From contig JAIOPT010000011.1 of NCBI GenBank assembly GCA_021413765.1, positions 1 through 64,000 of the forward strand: 64,000 nt of DNA, in the 5' to 3' direction. This DNA is from Betaproteobacteria bacterium. GTDB taxonomy: Bacteria; Pseudomonadota; Gammaproteobacteria; Burkholderiales; Gallionellaceae. The translations under genes and the position numbers were made by a program. This document shows positions 43,749 through 52,796 of this stretch, piece after piece. The notes below the pieces were generated by a model that did no database searches, had not been told where the DNA came from, and was given only the letters and a program-made list of their open reading frames with translations. Position 1 is the first letter of the stretch, and each line of letters starts with the position of its first letter.

Positions 43749-44488
43749 TGAGTACTAGCGAAAGCTTCATTTCCCACCTGCTCGAATTACGCACCCGCCT
43801 TCTATATGCTTTTGGAGGGCTGTTGTTGGTATTTATTTGCCTTGTTCCATGGGCAAGTGATCTGTATGCGTTACTTGCAGAACCGATGCTCGCCAAGTTG
43901 CCAAAAGGCGGGCAGATGATCGCTATTGATGTTATTACTCCATTTTTTGTGCCACTTAAAGTGGCGATGATGGCTGCATTCCTGATCGCATTGCCTTATA
44001 TATTGTACCAAGCTTGGCTTTTCGTCGCGCCCGGAATGCACGCACATGAAAAGCGTCTGATGTTGCCACTCGTGCTGGCCAGCGTAGTGTTGTTTTTTTT
44101 CGGCATGGCCTTTGCGTATTTCCTGGTGTTTCCAGTGGTATTTGGTTTCTTCAGTGGTGCAGCACCACAGGGCGTTGCTGTGATGACCGACATTGACAAA
44201 TATCTGAGCTTCGTAATGGGGATGTTCCTTGCTTTTGGTACTACTTTCGAAGTGCCGGTGGCAGTGGTGGTGTTGGTTAAAATGGATATGGTAAGTGTCG
44301 ACAAGCTTAAGGAAATCCGACCTTACGTTATTGTCGGAGCGTTTATTCTCGGAGCTCTCCTTACTCCACCAGACGTGGTATCGCAATTTATGCTTGCCAT
44401 ACCATTGTGGCTATTGTATGAGGTGGGTATCGTGGTGTCGGGGTGGATGGTAAAAGACACGAATGAGGCCGAAGCGAAAAACGGATAA
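43748..44488 (+). CDS. tatC: Sec-independent protein translocase TatC
   Basis: SFISHLLELRTRLLYAFGGLLL; LFVAPGMHAHEKRLMLPLVL; ALLTPPDVVSQFMLAIPLWLLYEVGI. Confidence 0.97.
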   Translation: MSTSESFISHLLELRTRLLYAFGGLLLVFICLVPWASDLYALLAEPMLAKLPKGGQMIAIDVITPFFVPLKVAMMAAFLIALPYILYQAWLFVAPGMHAHEKRLMLPLVLASVVLFFFGMAFAYFLVFPVVFGFFSGAAPQGVAVMTDIDKYLSFVMGMFLAFGTTFEVPVAVVVLVKMDMVSVDKLKEIRPYVIVGAFILGALLTPPDVVSQFMLAIPLWLLYEVGIVVSGWMVKDTNEAEAKNG

Positions 44489-44546
44489 CCATCTCTCTTA
44501 TTTCAGTTGTAGGAAATAAGTTATGTGCATTCGGATAGTTTATACA

Positions 44547-44569
44547 CTGGAGTTTTACTCCAGCTTTTT
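44547..44569 (+). terminator. Intrinsic terminator downstream of tatC (CTGGAG-TTTTA-CTCCAG-C-TTTTT)
   Basis: 6-bp perfect stem followed by T5; overlaps the 3' end of the convergent protease gene. Confidence 0.65.
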
Positions 44570-45712
44570 CGGTCTAGGTCGCTTACCAACTTGGACTTGC
44601 ACCACTACCTCACGCTGATTGCGCAAAAGCTTGAATACGACAACCTTGCCGGGCGATAAACTGGAAATGGTTTCCAGCATAGAGCTGGTATCTGTTAGCA
44701 ATTGTTTATTATCAACCATGGTGAGAATATCGCCAGCATGTACCCCGGCCTTGTCCGCTGGACTGCCACGCACAACTTCCGAAATTAACACGCCCTGTAT
44801 GTTGCCGAGCTTAAATGATTCCGCTAGTTCTGGCGTGAGCTCCTGAACTGCTACGCCGACCCAGCCGCGTGTCACCGACCCGCTTTGGATAATCTGTTCC
44901 ATAATCTTTTTTGCTGTGCTGACAGGAATAGCGAAACCGATGCCGAGTGATCCACCATTGGGCGAGTAAATCGCGCTGTTAATGCCGATCAGGTTGCCGT
45001 TTACATCAACCAGTGCGCCACCTGAGTTGCCAGGGTTAATAGCCGCGTCGGTCTGGATGAAGTTTTCGAAAGTGTTTAGTCCAAGGTGATTGCGTTTCAC
45101 TGCACTGACAATGCCCATTGTCACCGTTTGCCCCACGCCGAACGGGTTGCCAATGGCCAACACGATATCACCTACTTGCGCTTGGTCTGGGCGGCTAAAG
45201 GTGATGGCCGGGATGGTGCCAGGCAAGTCGATTTTGATGACGGCAAGATCAGATTCTGGATCGGAACCAATAATTCGTCCTTTGGCCTTGCGCCCATCGG
45301 CCAGAGCCACTTCGATCTGGTCGGCAGCTTCAACCACATGATGGTTGGTAAGGATATAACCATCGTGGCTGATAATGACGCCAGAACCTAAGTTAGAACC
45401 ACGCTGTGGAGAACTATCGAACTCTTCGCCAAAAAAGAAACGGAAGCGCGGGTCATCCATGAATGGATTCATGGGTTTCTTTATTTCGGTGCTGGTAAAA
45501 ATATTAACCACGGTGGGCATGACTTTGCGTGCTGCGGCGCTGAAGCCCGTTGTAGGAATTTGGCTGGTGCTGGTGTTTACGCTTTCATGCAGTGTGACGA
45601 TGCCGCTACGCGTAGCTGAGGACAGTAGTCCGGGCTTCAGAGTGTTAATAATAAATAATACCGCTAGCCCGATAGTGGTGGCTTGAGCGAATAAGAGCCA
45701 AAATTTACGCAT
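44555..45712 (-). CDS. Trypsin-like periplasmic serine protease, DegS/DegQ family (one PDZ)
   Basis: GSGVIISHDGYILTNHHVV; ESDLAVIKIDL; QTDAAINPGNSGGALVDVNG; single PDZ; N-terminal TM anchor. Confidence 0.93.
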   Translation of the reverse strand: MRKFWLLFAQATTIGLAVLFIINTLKPGLLSSATRSGIVTLHESVNTSTSQIPTTGFSAAARKVMPTVVNIFTSTEIKKPMNPFMDDPRFRFFFGEEFDSSPQRGSNLGSGVIISHDGYILTNHHVVEAADQIEVALADGRKAKGRIIGSDPESDLAVIKIDLPGTIPAITFSRPDQAQVGDIVLAIGNPFGVGQTVTMGIVSAVKRNHLGLNTFENFIQTDAAINPGNSGGALVDVNGNLIGINSAIYSPNGGSLGIGFAIPVSTAKKIMEQIIQSGSVTRGWVGVAVQELTPELAESFKLGNIQGVLISEVVRGSPADKAGVHAGDILTMVDNKQLLTDTSSMLETISSLSPGKVVVFKLLRNQREVVVQVQVGKRPRPKKLE

Positions 45713-46061
45713 GATATGTCTGGTTTACGTTGTTCAGAGGTCTATTTATCTAACCCGAATGCTTTATAAATTCGTGTGGTGGACTGCTAAGATTTATGAG
45801 TCTAGAAAGATATGTCGCATCCTGCGAGCAGTAATTATATGAATGATCGGTGTGCTTATTCAGGTATCCGATGGAACTAAATTTTGCATAGCAAACAAAA
45901 AAGTGATATGAATTTAACCTCATAGAAAGTATAAAATATATTTTATATAAAGGTTGAAATAGTTGTATCACTGCTCTCAATTTAAAAAATCAGAGGGAGA
46001 TTAAGTTTTAGTGTGGCTGATTTAAAGTATTATCGAAATAATTAATTTTAAAGATAACGAC

Positions 46062-46808
46062 ATGTTGTTGAACGATTTGCGCGATTATATCGCAAGCCTG
46101 CTGGAACCCGACCGTTTTCGTGACTTCTGTCCAAATGGCGTGCAAGTGGAAGGTAGAGCAGAAGTTCGCCGCATCGCCAGTGGTGTAACGGCCTCGCAGC
46201 GTTTATTGAAAGCAGCCACTGCATGGAATGCAGACGCCATTCTGGTTCACCATGGTTATTTCTGGCGCAATGAAGATGCTGCTGTGACTGGAATCAAGAA
46301 ACAGCGTATTGCACATTTGCTTCAGCACGATATTAGCCTGCTGGCTTATCACTTGCCACTGGATGCGCATGCCGAATTTGGCAACAACGCGCAACTTGGT
46401 AGGCGTTTGGGTTTTATGGAGCATGGGCGTTTTGGCGAGCAAGACGTAGCTTGTTATGGGGAGTTGGTACAAGCACAAACATTGGCACAATTGACCCAGA
46501 AGATTGCGCACAGCTTACAGCGTACGCCGCTAGTGATAGGTGAAGGCGACCCCATTATCCGCCGGATCGCTTGGTGTACCGGTGCGGCGCAGGGTTATTT
46601 CGAAGCGGCGATAGCGTTGGGTGTGGATGCCTTTCTCACCGGCGAAATTTCCGAGCAGAATGTGCATGTGGCGCAAGAAACGGGTGTGGTATTCATTGCG
46701 GCTGGTCACCACGCCACAGAGCGCTATGGTGTACAGGCTCTGGGTACGCACCTCGCCGAGAATTGCGGTATAGAGCATCAATTTTTCGATCTGGAAAATC
46801 CAGTTTAA
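46062..46808 (+). CDS. Nif3-like dinuclear metal centre hexameric protein (YbgI family)
   Basis: CPNGVQVEGRAEVRRIASGVTASQRLL; AILVHHGYFWRNE; FIAAGHHATERYGVQALG. Confidence 0.94.
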   Translation: MLLNDLRDYIASLLEPDRFRDFCPNGVQVEGRAEVRRIASGVTASQRLLKAATAWNADAILVHHGYFWRNEDAAVTGIKKQRIAHLLQHDISLLAYHLPLDAHAEFGNNAQLGRRLGFMEHGRFGEQDVACYGELVQAQTLAQLTQKIAHSLQRTPLVIGEGDPIIRRIAWCTGAAQGYFEAAIALGVDAFLTGEISEQNVHVAQETGVVFIAAGHHATERYGVQALGTHLAENCGIEHQFFDLENPV

Positions 46809-46817
46809 AAAATTACT

Positions 46818-47453
46818 TTAACGCTCGACGAGGTTTACGCGCAACTTGTCGAGTGATACCACTGAAATTGCAGCGCTTCGCGAAAACTCACGCAGCGCTG
46901 CATTGGCAGTGTGCAAGGCATCGCGATGTGTCACCAACAGATTTTGTATTAGACCGGTAGCTTCATTTAGCAACTCATCCGCAGTGGTGGAAAAACGCAG
47001 AAGGAAATCCATGCTGCGCGGGTAATAAGAGGTCCATTGCCAAGCCAGAAAACTCTCATTGCTTTTAAAGCCTGCCTCCTGAAAATTATCATGCAGTGCG
47101 TTAATGGCACTTAACTGTTTTTGTTCGAGCGTAGGCGCAGCACTCCACATCAGCCCATAGTAAATACGCAGAGTGTCGCCCAAATATTGCTGTTCCAGCA
47201 TGGGGCGCAGGTAGATTTTTTGTTCTGCTTCAGGTAGCAGATACAGTCCAACCAAGTTTTCAGTTGCGTTGCGATCTTCGGTGGTTGATACGCGCCAGTC
47301 TGGCGTACTCGCTACGATATGTTCGCTTAATGCTAGCCAGAAGTCGTTGTTCAATTTCTGGCGTGTACCATCCACCTGATTTGCCACACTAAGTGCCAAG
47401 GGCAGGTTTTCCTTTTGTGCGAAAAAATGCAGTACAGCTTGTTCCTCGTTCAT
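46818..47453 (-). CDS. Hypothetical protein
   Basis: Intact 211-aa ORF between conserved genes; no family recognised. Confidence 0.7.
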   Translation of the reverse strand: MNEEQAVLHFFAQKENLPLALSVANQVDGTRQKLNNDFWLALSEHIVASTPDWRVSTTEDRNATENLVGLYLLPEAEQKIYLRPMLEQQYLGDTLRIYYGLMWSAAPTLEQKQLSAINALHDNFQEAGFKSNESFLAWQWTSYYPRSMDFLLRFSTTADELLNEATGLIQNLLVTHRDALHTANAALREFSRSAAISVVSLDKLRVNLVER

Positions 47454-47690
47454 CTACCTATCCTTAAAATTAGAAAGGAAATTATATGGATTAGTCTTTA
47501 TCCTAAATAGCTATAATTAGTCTTGTCATATATTTTGTAAAGTTCAAGTTACTGATCAAAAAATACATGGTTTATAAATTGAATGTCCGCTCTATACAGT
47601 TTTCTAAATCAAGTACACAGTTAAGATGAATACTTTAGCAGACAATCTGCACAGCAGATGCTTGCAAATTTAAATTTTGGAGGTGCATGT

Positions 47691-49811
47691 ATGTCCGATG
47701 CCGAAATGCTTTTACAGGAGGTTTCCGCCTACCTGAAGCCCAAGGATGTCGAACATATCCGGGAGGCACTTAAATTTAGTGGTGAAGCACATGAGGGTCA
47801 ACTACGTAAGTCCGGTGAGCCCTATATTTCGCATCCCATCGCCGTCGCTCGAATTCTCACCCCACTGCATCTCGATGCGCAAGCCATCATGGCGGCCGTA
47901 CTGCATGACGTGGTGGAAGACACCCATATTAGCAATGAAGAAGTAGCCAAGATATTCGGCAAGTCGGTGGCCGAACTGGTTGATGGTTTGAGTAAGCTTG
48001 ACAAGATTGAATTTCAAACCAAAGAGGACGCACAGGCAGAAAATTTCCGCAAAATGCTGCTGGCGATGGCACGTGACGTGCGCGTCATCCTGATTAAATT
48101 GGCCGACCGGCTGCACAACATGCGCACGCTAAAATCAATGTCTCGCGAAAAATGCGAGCGCATCGCGCGCGAGACCATGGAAATTTATGCACCCATTGCC
48201 AACCGCTTGGGCCTCAATGCCATCTATCAGGAATTGGAAGATTTAGGTTTCAAGTATCTCTACCCAAAACGCTATGAAGTTCTGTCCAAGGCTCTCAAAG
48301 TCGCACGCGGTAATCGTCGTGAGGTTGTAGGAAAAATCCAGGAAGCCATTAGCCAGCGTCTGGAAGAGCATCACGTCACTGCCCAAGTACAAGGGCGCGA
48401 AAAACATCTATATGGCATCTACCAGAAAATGCAGGCGAAATCGCTGGCCTTCGCCCAAGTACAGGACATTTATGGTTTCCGTGTGATGGTGGATGATGTG
48501 CCCTCCTGTTACTTGGCGCTGGGATTGCTACATGGTCTATACAAACCGATTCCGGGTAAATTTAAAGATTATATCGCCATCCCCAAGGCGAACGGTTATC
48601 AGTCGCTGCATACCACCCTGTTTGGGCCATATGGCACCCCCATCGAAGTGCAGATTCGCACTCAGGAAATGCACAAAATCGCAGAGGCAGGTGTCGCCTC
48701 GCACTGGTTATACAAGGCCGCGCAGACATCATTCAATGATCTGCACAAGAAGACCCACCAGTGGCTGCAAAGCTTATTGGAAAGCTTAAGCCAAAGCGGC
48801 GATTCGGTGGAGTTCCTTGAACACCTGAAGGTGGATCTATTCCCGGATGAAGTTTACGTGTTCACTCCTAAAGGCAAAATTCTCGCGCTGCCACGTGGCG
48901 CAACGGCGGTGGATTTTGCTTATAGCGTGCATACCGATATCGGCAATCGCTGTGTAGCTGTCAAAGTGAATTTTGAGCTAGCACCATTACGTGTTGAGAT
49001 GAAAAATGGTGACCGCGTGGAAATAATCACTGCGACGCATGCTCACCCCAATCCCGCATGGCTCGGCTATGTGGTCACCAGCAAGGCACGCAGCCAGATT
49101 CGTCATGCACTCAAAACGATGCACTTTGACGAATCCTCCGCGCTGGGGGAGCGCCTGCTGAACCAAGCTCTATCTTCGCTTGGAATTAAGAAACAGGACA
49201 TTGACAGCAGCCGGTGGGATAAGTTGCTTAAGGATGCCGGAGCAAAATCGCGCGAAGAAATCTTCGCTGACATTGCTCTGGGACGTCGCCTCAACATGGT
49301 TATTGCACGTCAGCTTGCACGTATCGGAGAGGCTGGTACACCAGAGCATCCCGCACTCAACGGCGTAATCACTATCCTTGGCACGGAAGGTATGGCGGTA
49401 CAGTTCGCTAAATGCTGTCGCCCCATTCCAGGAGACCCTATCATCGGTATTATCAAGAAAGGTCAAGGATTGGTAGTTCATACACATGATTGTCCAGTGC
49501 TATGCAAGGGACGTGGCGGCATGGACAAATGGCTGGACGTGGTGTGGGACAAGCACATCAACAAACCTTTTGAGGTGAGCATTAAATTAGTCGTAGCTAA
49601 TCAGCGCGGCGTCCTCGCCAAGGCAGCAGCAGCGATTGCTGACGCCGAATCCAACATCGAAAACGTCCACTTCACCAACGAAGGTAACTACACTACACTG
49701 TACTTTACTTTGCAGGTGAGTAACCGCAAACACTTGGCCGACGTGATGCGCGGTCTGCGCGGAATACCCGAGGTAATACGCATTACCAGGATCAAGAGCG
49801 TACCTACCTAA
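47691..49811 (+). CDS. spoT: Bifunctional (p)ppGpp synthetase/hydrolase (SpoT/RelA family)
   Basis: HD motif VLHDVVEDT; KLADRLHNMRT; GFRVMVDD...YKPIPGKFKDYIAIPKANGYQSLHTT; TGS and ACT domains. Confidence 0.95.
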   Translation: MSDAEMLLQEVSAYLKPKDVEHIREALKFSGEAHEGQLRKSGEPYISHPIAVARILTPLHLDAQAIMAAVLHDVVEDTHISNEEVAKIFGKSVAELVDGLSKLDKIEFQTKEDAQAENFRKMLLAMARDVRVILIKLADRLHNMRTLKSMSREKCERIARETMEIYAPIANRLGLNAIYQELEDLGFKYLYPKRYEVLSKALKVARGNRREVVGKIQEAISQRLEEHHVTAQVQGREKHLYGIYQKMQAKSLAFAQVQDIYGFRVMVDDVPSCYLALGLLHGLYKPIPGKFKDYIAIPKANGYQSLHTTLFGPYGTPIEVQIRTQEMHKIAEAGVASHWLYKAAQTSFNDLHKKTHQWLQSLLESLSQSGDSVEFLEHLKVDLFPDEVYVFTPKGKILALPRGATAVDFAYSVHTDIGNRCVAVKVNFELAPLRVEMKNGDRVEIITATHAHPNPAWLGYVVTSKARSQIRHALKTMHFDESSALGERLLNQALSSLGIKKQDIDSSRWDKLLKDAGAKSREEIFADIALGRRLNMVIARQLARIGEAGTPEHPALNGVITILGTEGMAVQFAKCCRPIPGDPIIGIIKKGQGLVVHTHDCPVLCKGRGGMDKWLDVVWDKHINKPFEVSIKLVVANQRGVLAKAAAAIADAESNIENVHFTNEGNYTTLYFTLQVSNRKHLADVMRGLRGIPEVIRITRIKSVPT

Positions 49812-49935
49812 GGGCACTTCTAATTTTTTTGCCAGTACGCCATCTGCTGCGATTAAATTACTTGGCAGCTACATACTTGGGTGAACCTGGGATTGTTCCT
49901 GCTGTATGTGCTCTACACTTGGATTCTCTTTCATC

Positions 49936-52605
49936 ATGGATAATAGCAAGCACCTCTGGTATATGCTGCCGCCGGAAATCGCTGCAGCAACGCTGGAAGT
50001 TGATCCAGGGCGCGGGTTGGAAGAAGGCGAGGCAGTTGCTCGCCTTGCCCGCTTCGGTAAAAACAGGCTGATCGAGGCCACGCCTCGTCCTGTCTGGCTG
50101 AAATTCCTCGACCAATTCAGAAATTTGCTGGTTATTGTGCTGTTGTTCGCTGCCACTCTTGCTTGGGTAGTCGGTGATCTCAAAGATGCAGTGGTGATTC
50201 TCGTTGTGGTGCTGTTCAACGCCAGCCTGGGGTTTTATCAGGAGCTGCGGGCGGAACAAACGCTGACGGCGCTGAAGGGTATGCTGGCAGCGCGCGCCCG
50301 GGTGCGCCGCAACGCGCGCATGGAGGAAATCGACGCGGCGCTGCTCGTTCCCGGCGATATCGTGCTACTAGAAGCGGGCGACCGCATTCCTGCCGATGGC
50401 CGCCTGTTGGCCGCGCACAGTCTCGAAATCGAGGAAGCGGCACTGACCGGCGAATCCCATGCCGTAGGTAAGTCGGTGGCGGCGCTGGACCAAGCCGAAC
50501 TACCTTTGGGCGACCGCGTCAACTTGCTCTATATGAATACGGTGGTAACGCGCGGTCGCGCCGAAATGCTGGTGACCACCACCGGCATGGCCACTGAAAT
50601 GGGCAAGCTCGCTGGCATGATCGCCAGCGTCGGGGAATCGGAAACCCCGCTGCAAAAACAGCTCGACACGCTGGGGAAAAAGCTGGCGGCGATTGCAGGT
50701 GTAGTGGTAACGGTCATCTTTGCGCTTGATTTTGCACGCGGGCTACCTTGGTCGGAGGCCGCGATGACTGCGGTAGCGTTGGCCGTCGCTGCCATTCCCG
50801 AGGGGCTGCCGGCAGTGGTGACGGTGACGCTGGCCATCGGCATGTGGCGCATGGCGCAGAACCGGGCCATCCTCAAGAAACTTTCCGCCGTGGAAACGTT
50901 GGGCTCCACTACGGTAATCTGCTCGGACAAGACCGGCACCCTCACCCTGAACCAGATGACCGCGCGCGCCGGCTGGTTCGCCGGGCGGCGTTTTTCAGTC
51001 AACGGCGAAGGCTATGCGCCTGACGGCAGGATTACCTTTGAGAGTGATAGCGATCTTCATGCCTTCTTGCTGCCGATGACACTCTGCACCGATTCGCGCG
51101 TGCGCGCTGAGCAATTAATCGGCGATCCCACCGAGGGCGCGTTGTGGGTGCTGGCGCAGAAAGGCGGTCTCGATCCGGAGGCGGAGCAGGAAGAACGGCC
51201 GCGCATCGACGAGATTCCTTTCGATTCCGCCCACAAATTTATGGCCACTTTCCACCATGCAGGCGAAAAGGTGGAGATGTTCATCAAGGGTGCGCCCGAT
51301 GTGCTGCTGGCGCGTTCAACCCATAGTCTGGCGGAGGATGGAGAGCAGCTTCTGGACGCGGCGGCTCGCGCCGCCATCGAGGCCGAGAACGAGCATCTCG
51401 CTGCACAGGCGCTACGTGTGCTGGCGGTAGCGCGCAAGATTATCCCGACCGCCGACTTCGACCCGGCGGGCGACCTGTGGGCATGGGCAGGGGGCTGGAC
51501 TTTCCTGGGATTGGCCGGACTCATGGATCCGCCACGGCCCGAGGCGAAAGCCGCCATTGCTCACTGCACCCTGGCCGGCATCCAAGTCAAGATGATCACA
51601 GGCGACCACAAAGTGACCGCCGCCGCCATCGGTCGCGAATTGGGGCTTACGGGCGAGGTGATCGAAGGCTGGGAACTCGACGCCATGAGCGAGACGGAAT
51701 TATCCCGCCGCATTGACGGCATTTCCGTGTTTGCCCGCGTTGCCCCCGAGCATAAGGTGAAAATTGTCAGGGCGCTCAAAAACGACGGCCACGTCGTCGC
51801 GATGACCGGCGACGGCGTGAACGACGCGCCCGCCCTGAAAGCCGCCGACATCGGCGTGGCGATGGGCATCACCGGCACGGCGGTTACCAAAGAGGCGGCC
51901 GTCATGGTGCTGACCGACGACAACTTCGCGACCATCGTAAAAACCGTGGAAGAAGGCCGAGTGATCTACGATAACATTATCAAATTCGTGCGCTTCCAGC
52001 TCTCCACCAACATCGGTGCCATCTTCACCGTGCTCGCCGCCACCCTGCTGGGATTGCCCGCGCCTTTTACCGCGATTCAGCTGCTGTGGATCAACATTAT
52101 CATGGACGGCCCTCCCGCGATGACGCTGGGGGTGGAACCGGCGCGCGCCGGCATCATGAGCGAGCGTCCGCGCCGCCAGGCAGCGCAGATACTCACCGGC
52201 CCGCGTCTCGCCAGGCTGGCGCTGTACGGGTCGATCATGATGGTTGGAACGCTTTACCTGTTCCGGCACGGCCTGGAAATGCATGGGCAAACTTATGCCA
52301 TGACCCTGGCCTTTACCACTTTCGTGTTGTTCCAGTTCTTCAACGTGTTCAATGCGCGCGCCGAAACCGGCAGCGCCTTCAATACGCACTTCTTCCGCAA
52401 TGGCAAGCTGTGGTTGGCGCTCGTGGGCGTTCTGATGCTGCAAATCCTGGTGGTAAATTGGCCGCCGGCACAAGGCGTGTTCGGCACGACGGCCCTGGAG
52501 CTAGACGATTGGTTCAAAGCCGTTGCCGTGGCTTCCAGCGTGCTGCTGCTGGACGAATTGAAAAAATATATGGTTTCGTTGGCACGAAAATTTTGCGCTT
52601 GGTAG
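49936..52605 (+). CDS. P2-type cation-transporting ATPase (Ca2+-ATPase-like)
   Basis: TGESHAVGKS, AIPEGLPAVVTVTLAIG, ICSDKTGTLTLNQM, MTGDGVNDAPALKAADIGVAMG. Confidence 0.93.
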   Translation: MDNSKHLWYMLPPEIAAATLEVDPGRGLEEGEAVARLARFGKNRLIEATPRPVWLKFLDQFRNLLVIVLLFAATLAWVVGDLKDAVVILVVVLFNASLGFYQELRAEQTLTALKGMLAARARVRRNARMEEIDAALLVPGDIVLLEAGDRIPADGRLLAAHSLEIEEAALTGESHAVGKSVAALDQAELPLGDRVNLLYMNTVVTRGRAEMLVTTTGMATEMGKLAGMIASVGESETPLQKQLDTLGKKLAAIAGVVVTVIFALDFARGLPWSEAAMTAVALAVAAIPEGLPAVVTVTLAIGMWRMAQNRAILKKLSAVETLGSTTVICSDKTGTLTLNQMTARAGWFAGRRFSVNGEGYAPDGRITFESDSDLHAFLLPMTLCTDSRVRAEQLIGDPTEGALWVLAQKGGLDPEAEQEERPRIDEIPFDSAHKFMATFHHAGEKVEMFIKGAPDVLLARSTHSLAEDGEQLLDAAARAAIEAENEHLAAQALRVLAVARKIIPTADFDPAGDLWAWAGGWTFLGLAGLMDPPRPEAKAAIAHCTLAGIQVKMITGDHKVTAAAIGRELGLTGEVIEGWELDAMSETELSRRIDGISVFARVAPEHKVKIVRALKNDGHVVAMTGDGVNDAPALKAADIGVAMGITGTAVTKEAAVMVLTDDNFATIVKTVEEGRVIYDNIIKFVRFQLSTNIGAIFTVLAATLLGLPAPFTAIQLLWINIIMDGPPAMTLGVEPARAGIMSERPRRQAAQILTGPRLARLALYGSIMMVGTLYLFRHGLEMHGQTYAMTLAFTTFVLFQFFNVFNARAETGSAFNTHFFRNGKLWLALVGVLMLQILVVNWPPAQGVFGTTALELDDWFKAVAVASSVLLLDELKKYMVSLARKFCAW

Positions 52606-52703
52606 TCGCTTCCATATAGGCATCTGTCGAAAGTCGAAGTTGAGTTTTTTTGATGATGGCTCGTTGCTCAAAATCAATAATAAAATAATGTGAAGGAGAA
52701 TGC

Positions 52704-52796
52704 ATGCTCAACGTTCTGCTGCCAGTAGACGGCTCCGAAAACTCAAATCGCGCAGATATAGTCAACTCATGGATCAATTTCGGACATGCACAGTAA
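52704..52796 (+). pseudogene. Truncated UspA-like N-terminus (MLNVLLPVDGSENSNRA...) overlapping the second ATPase start
   Basis: SD aaggag at proper spacing; MLNVLLPVDGSENSN resembles UspA N-termini, then non-homologous sequence to a stop at 52796. Confidence 0.65.

Noticed and set aside
43871-44386. Minus-strand 171-aa ORF antisense to tatC
   Set aside because: His/Lys-rich shadow translation over a certain gene.
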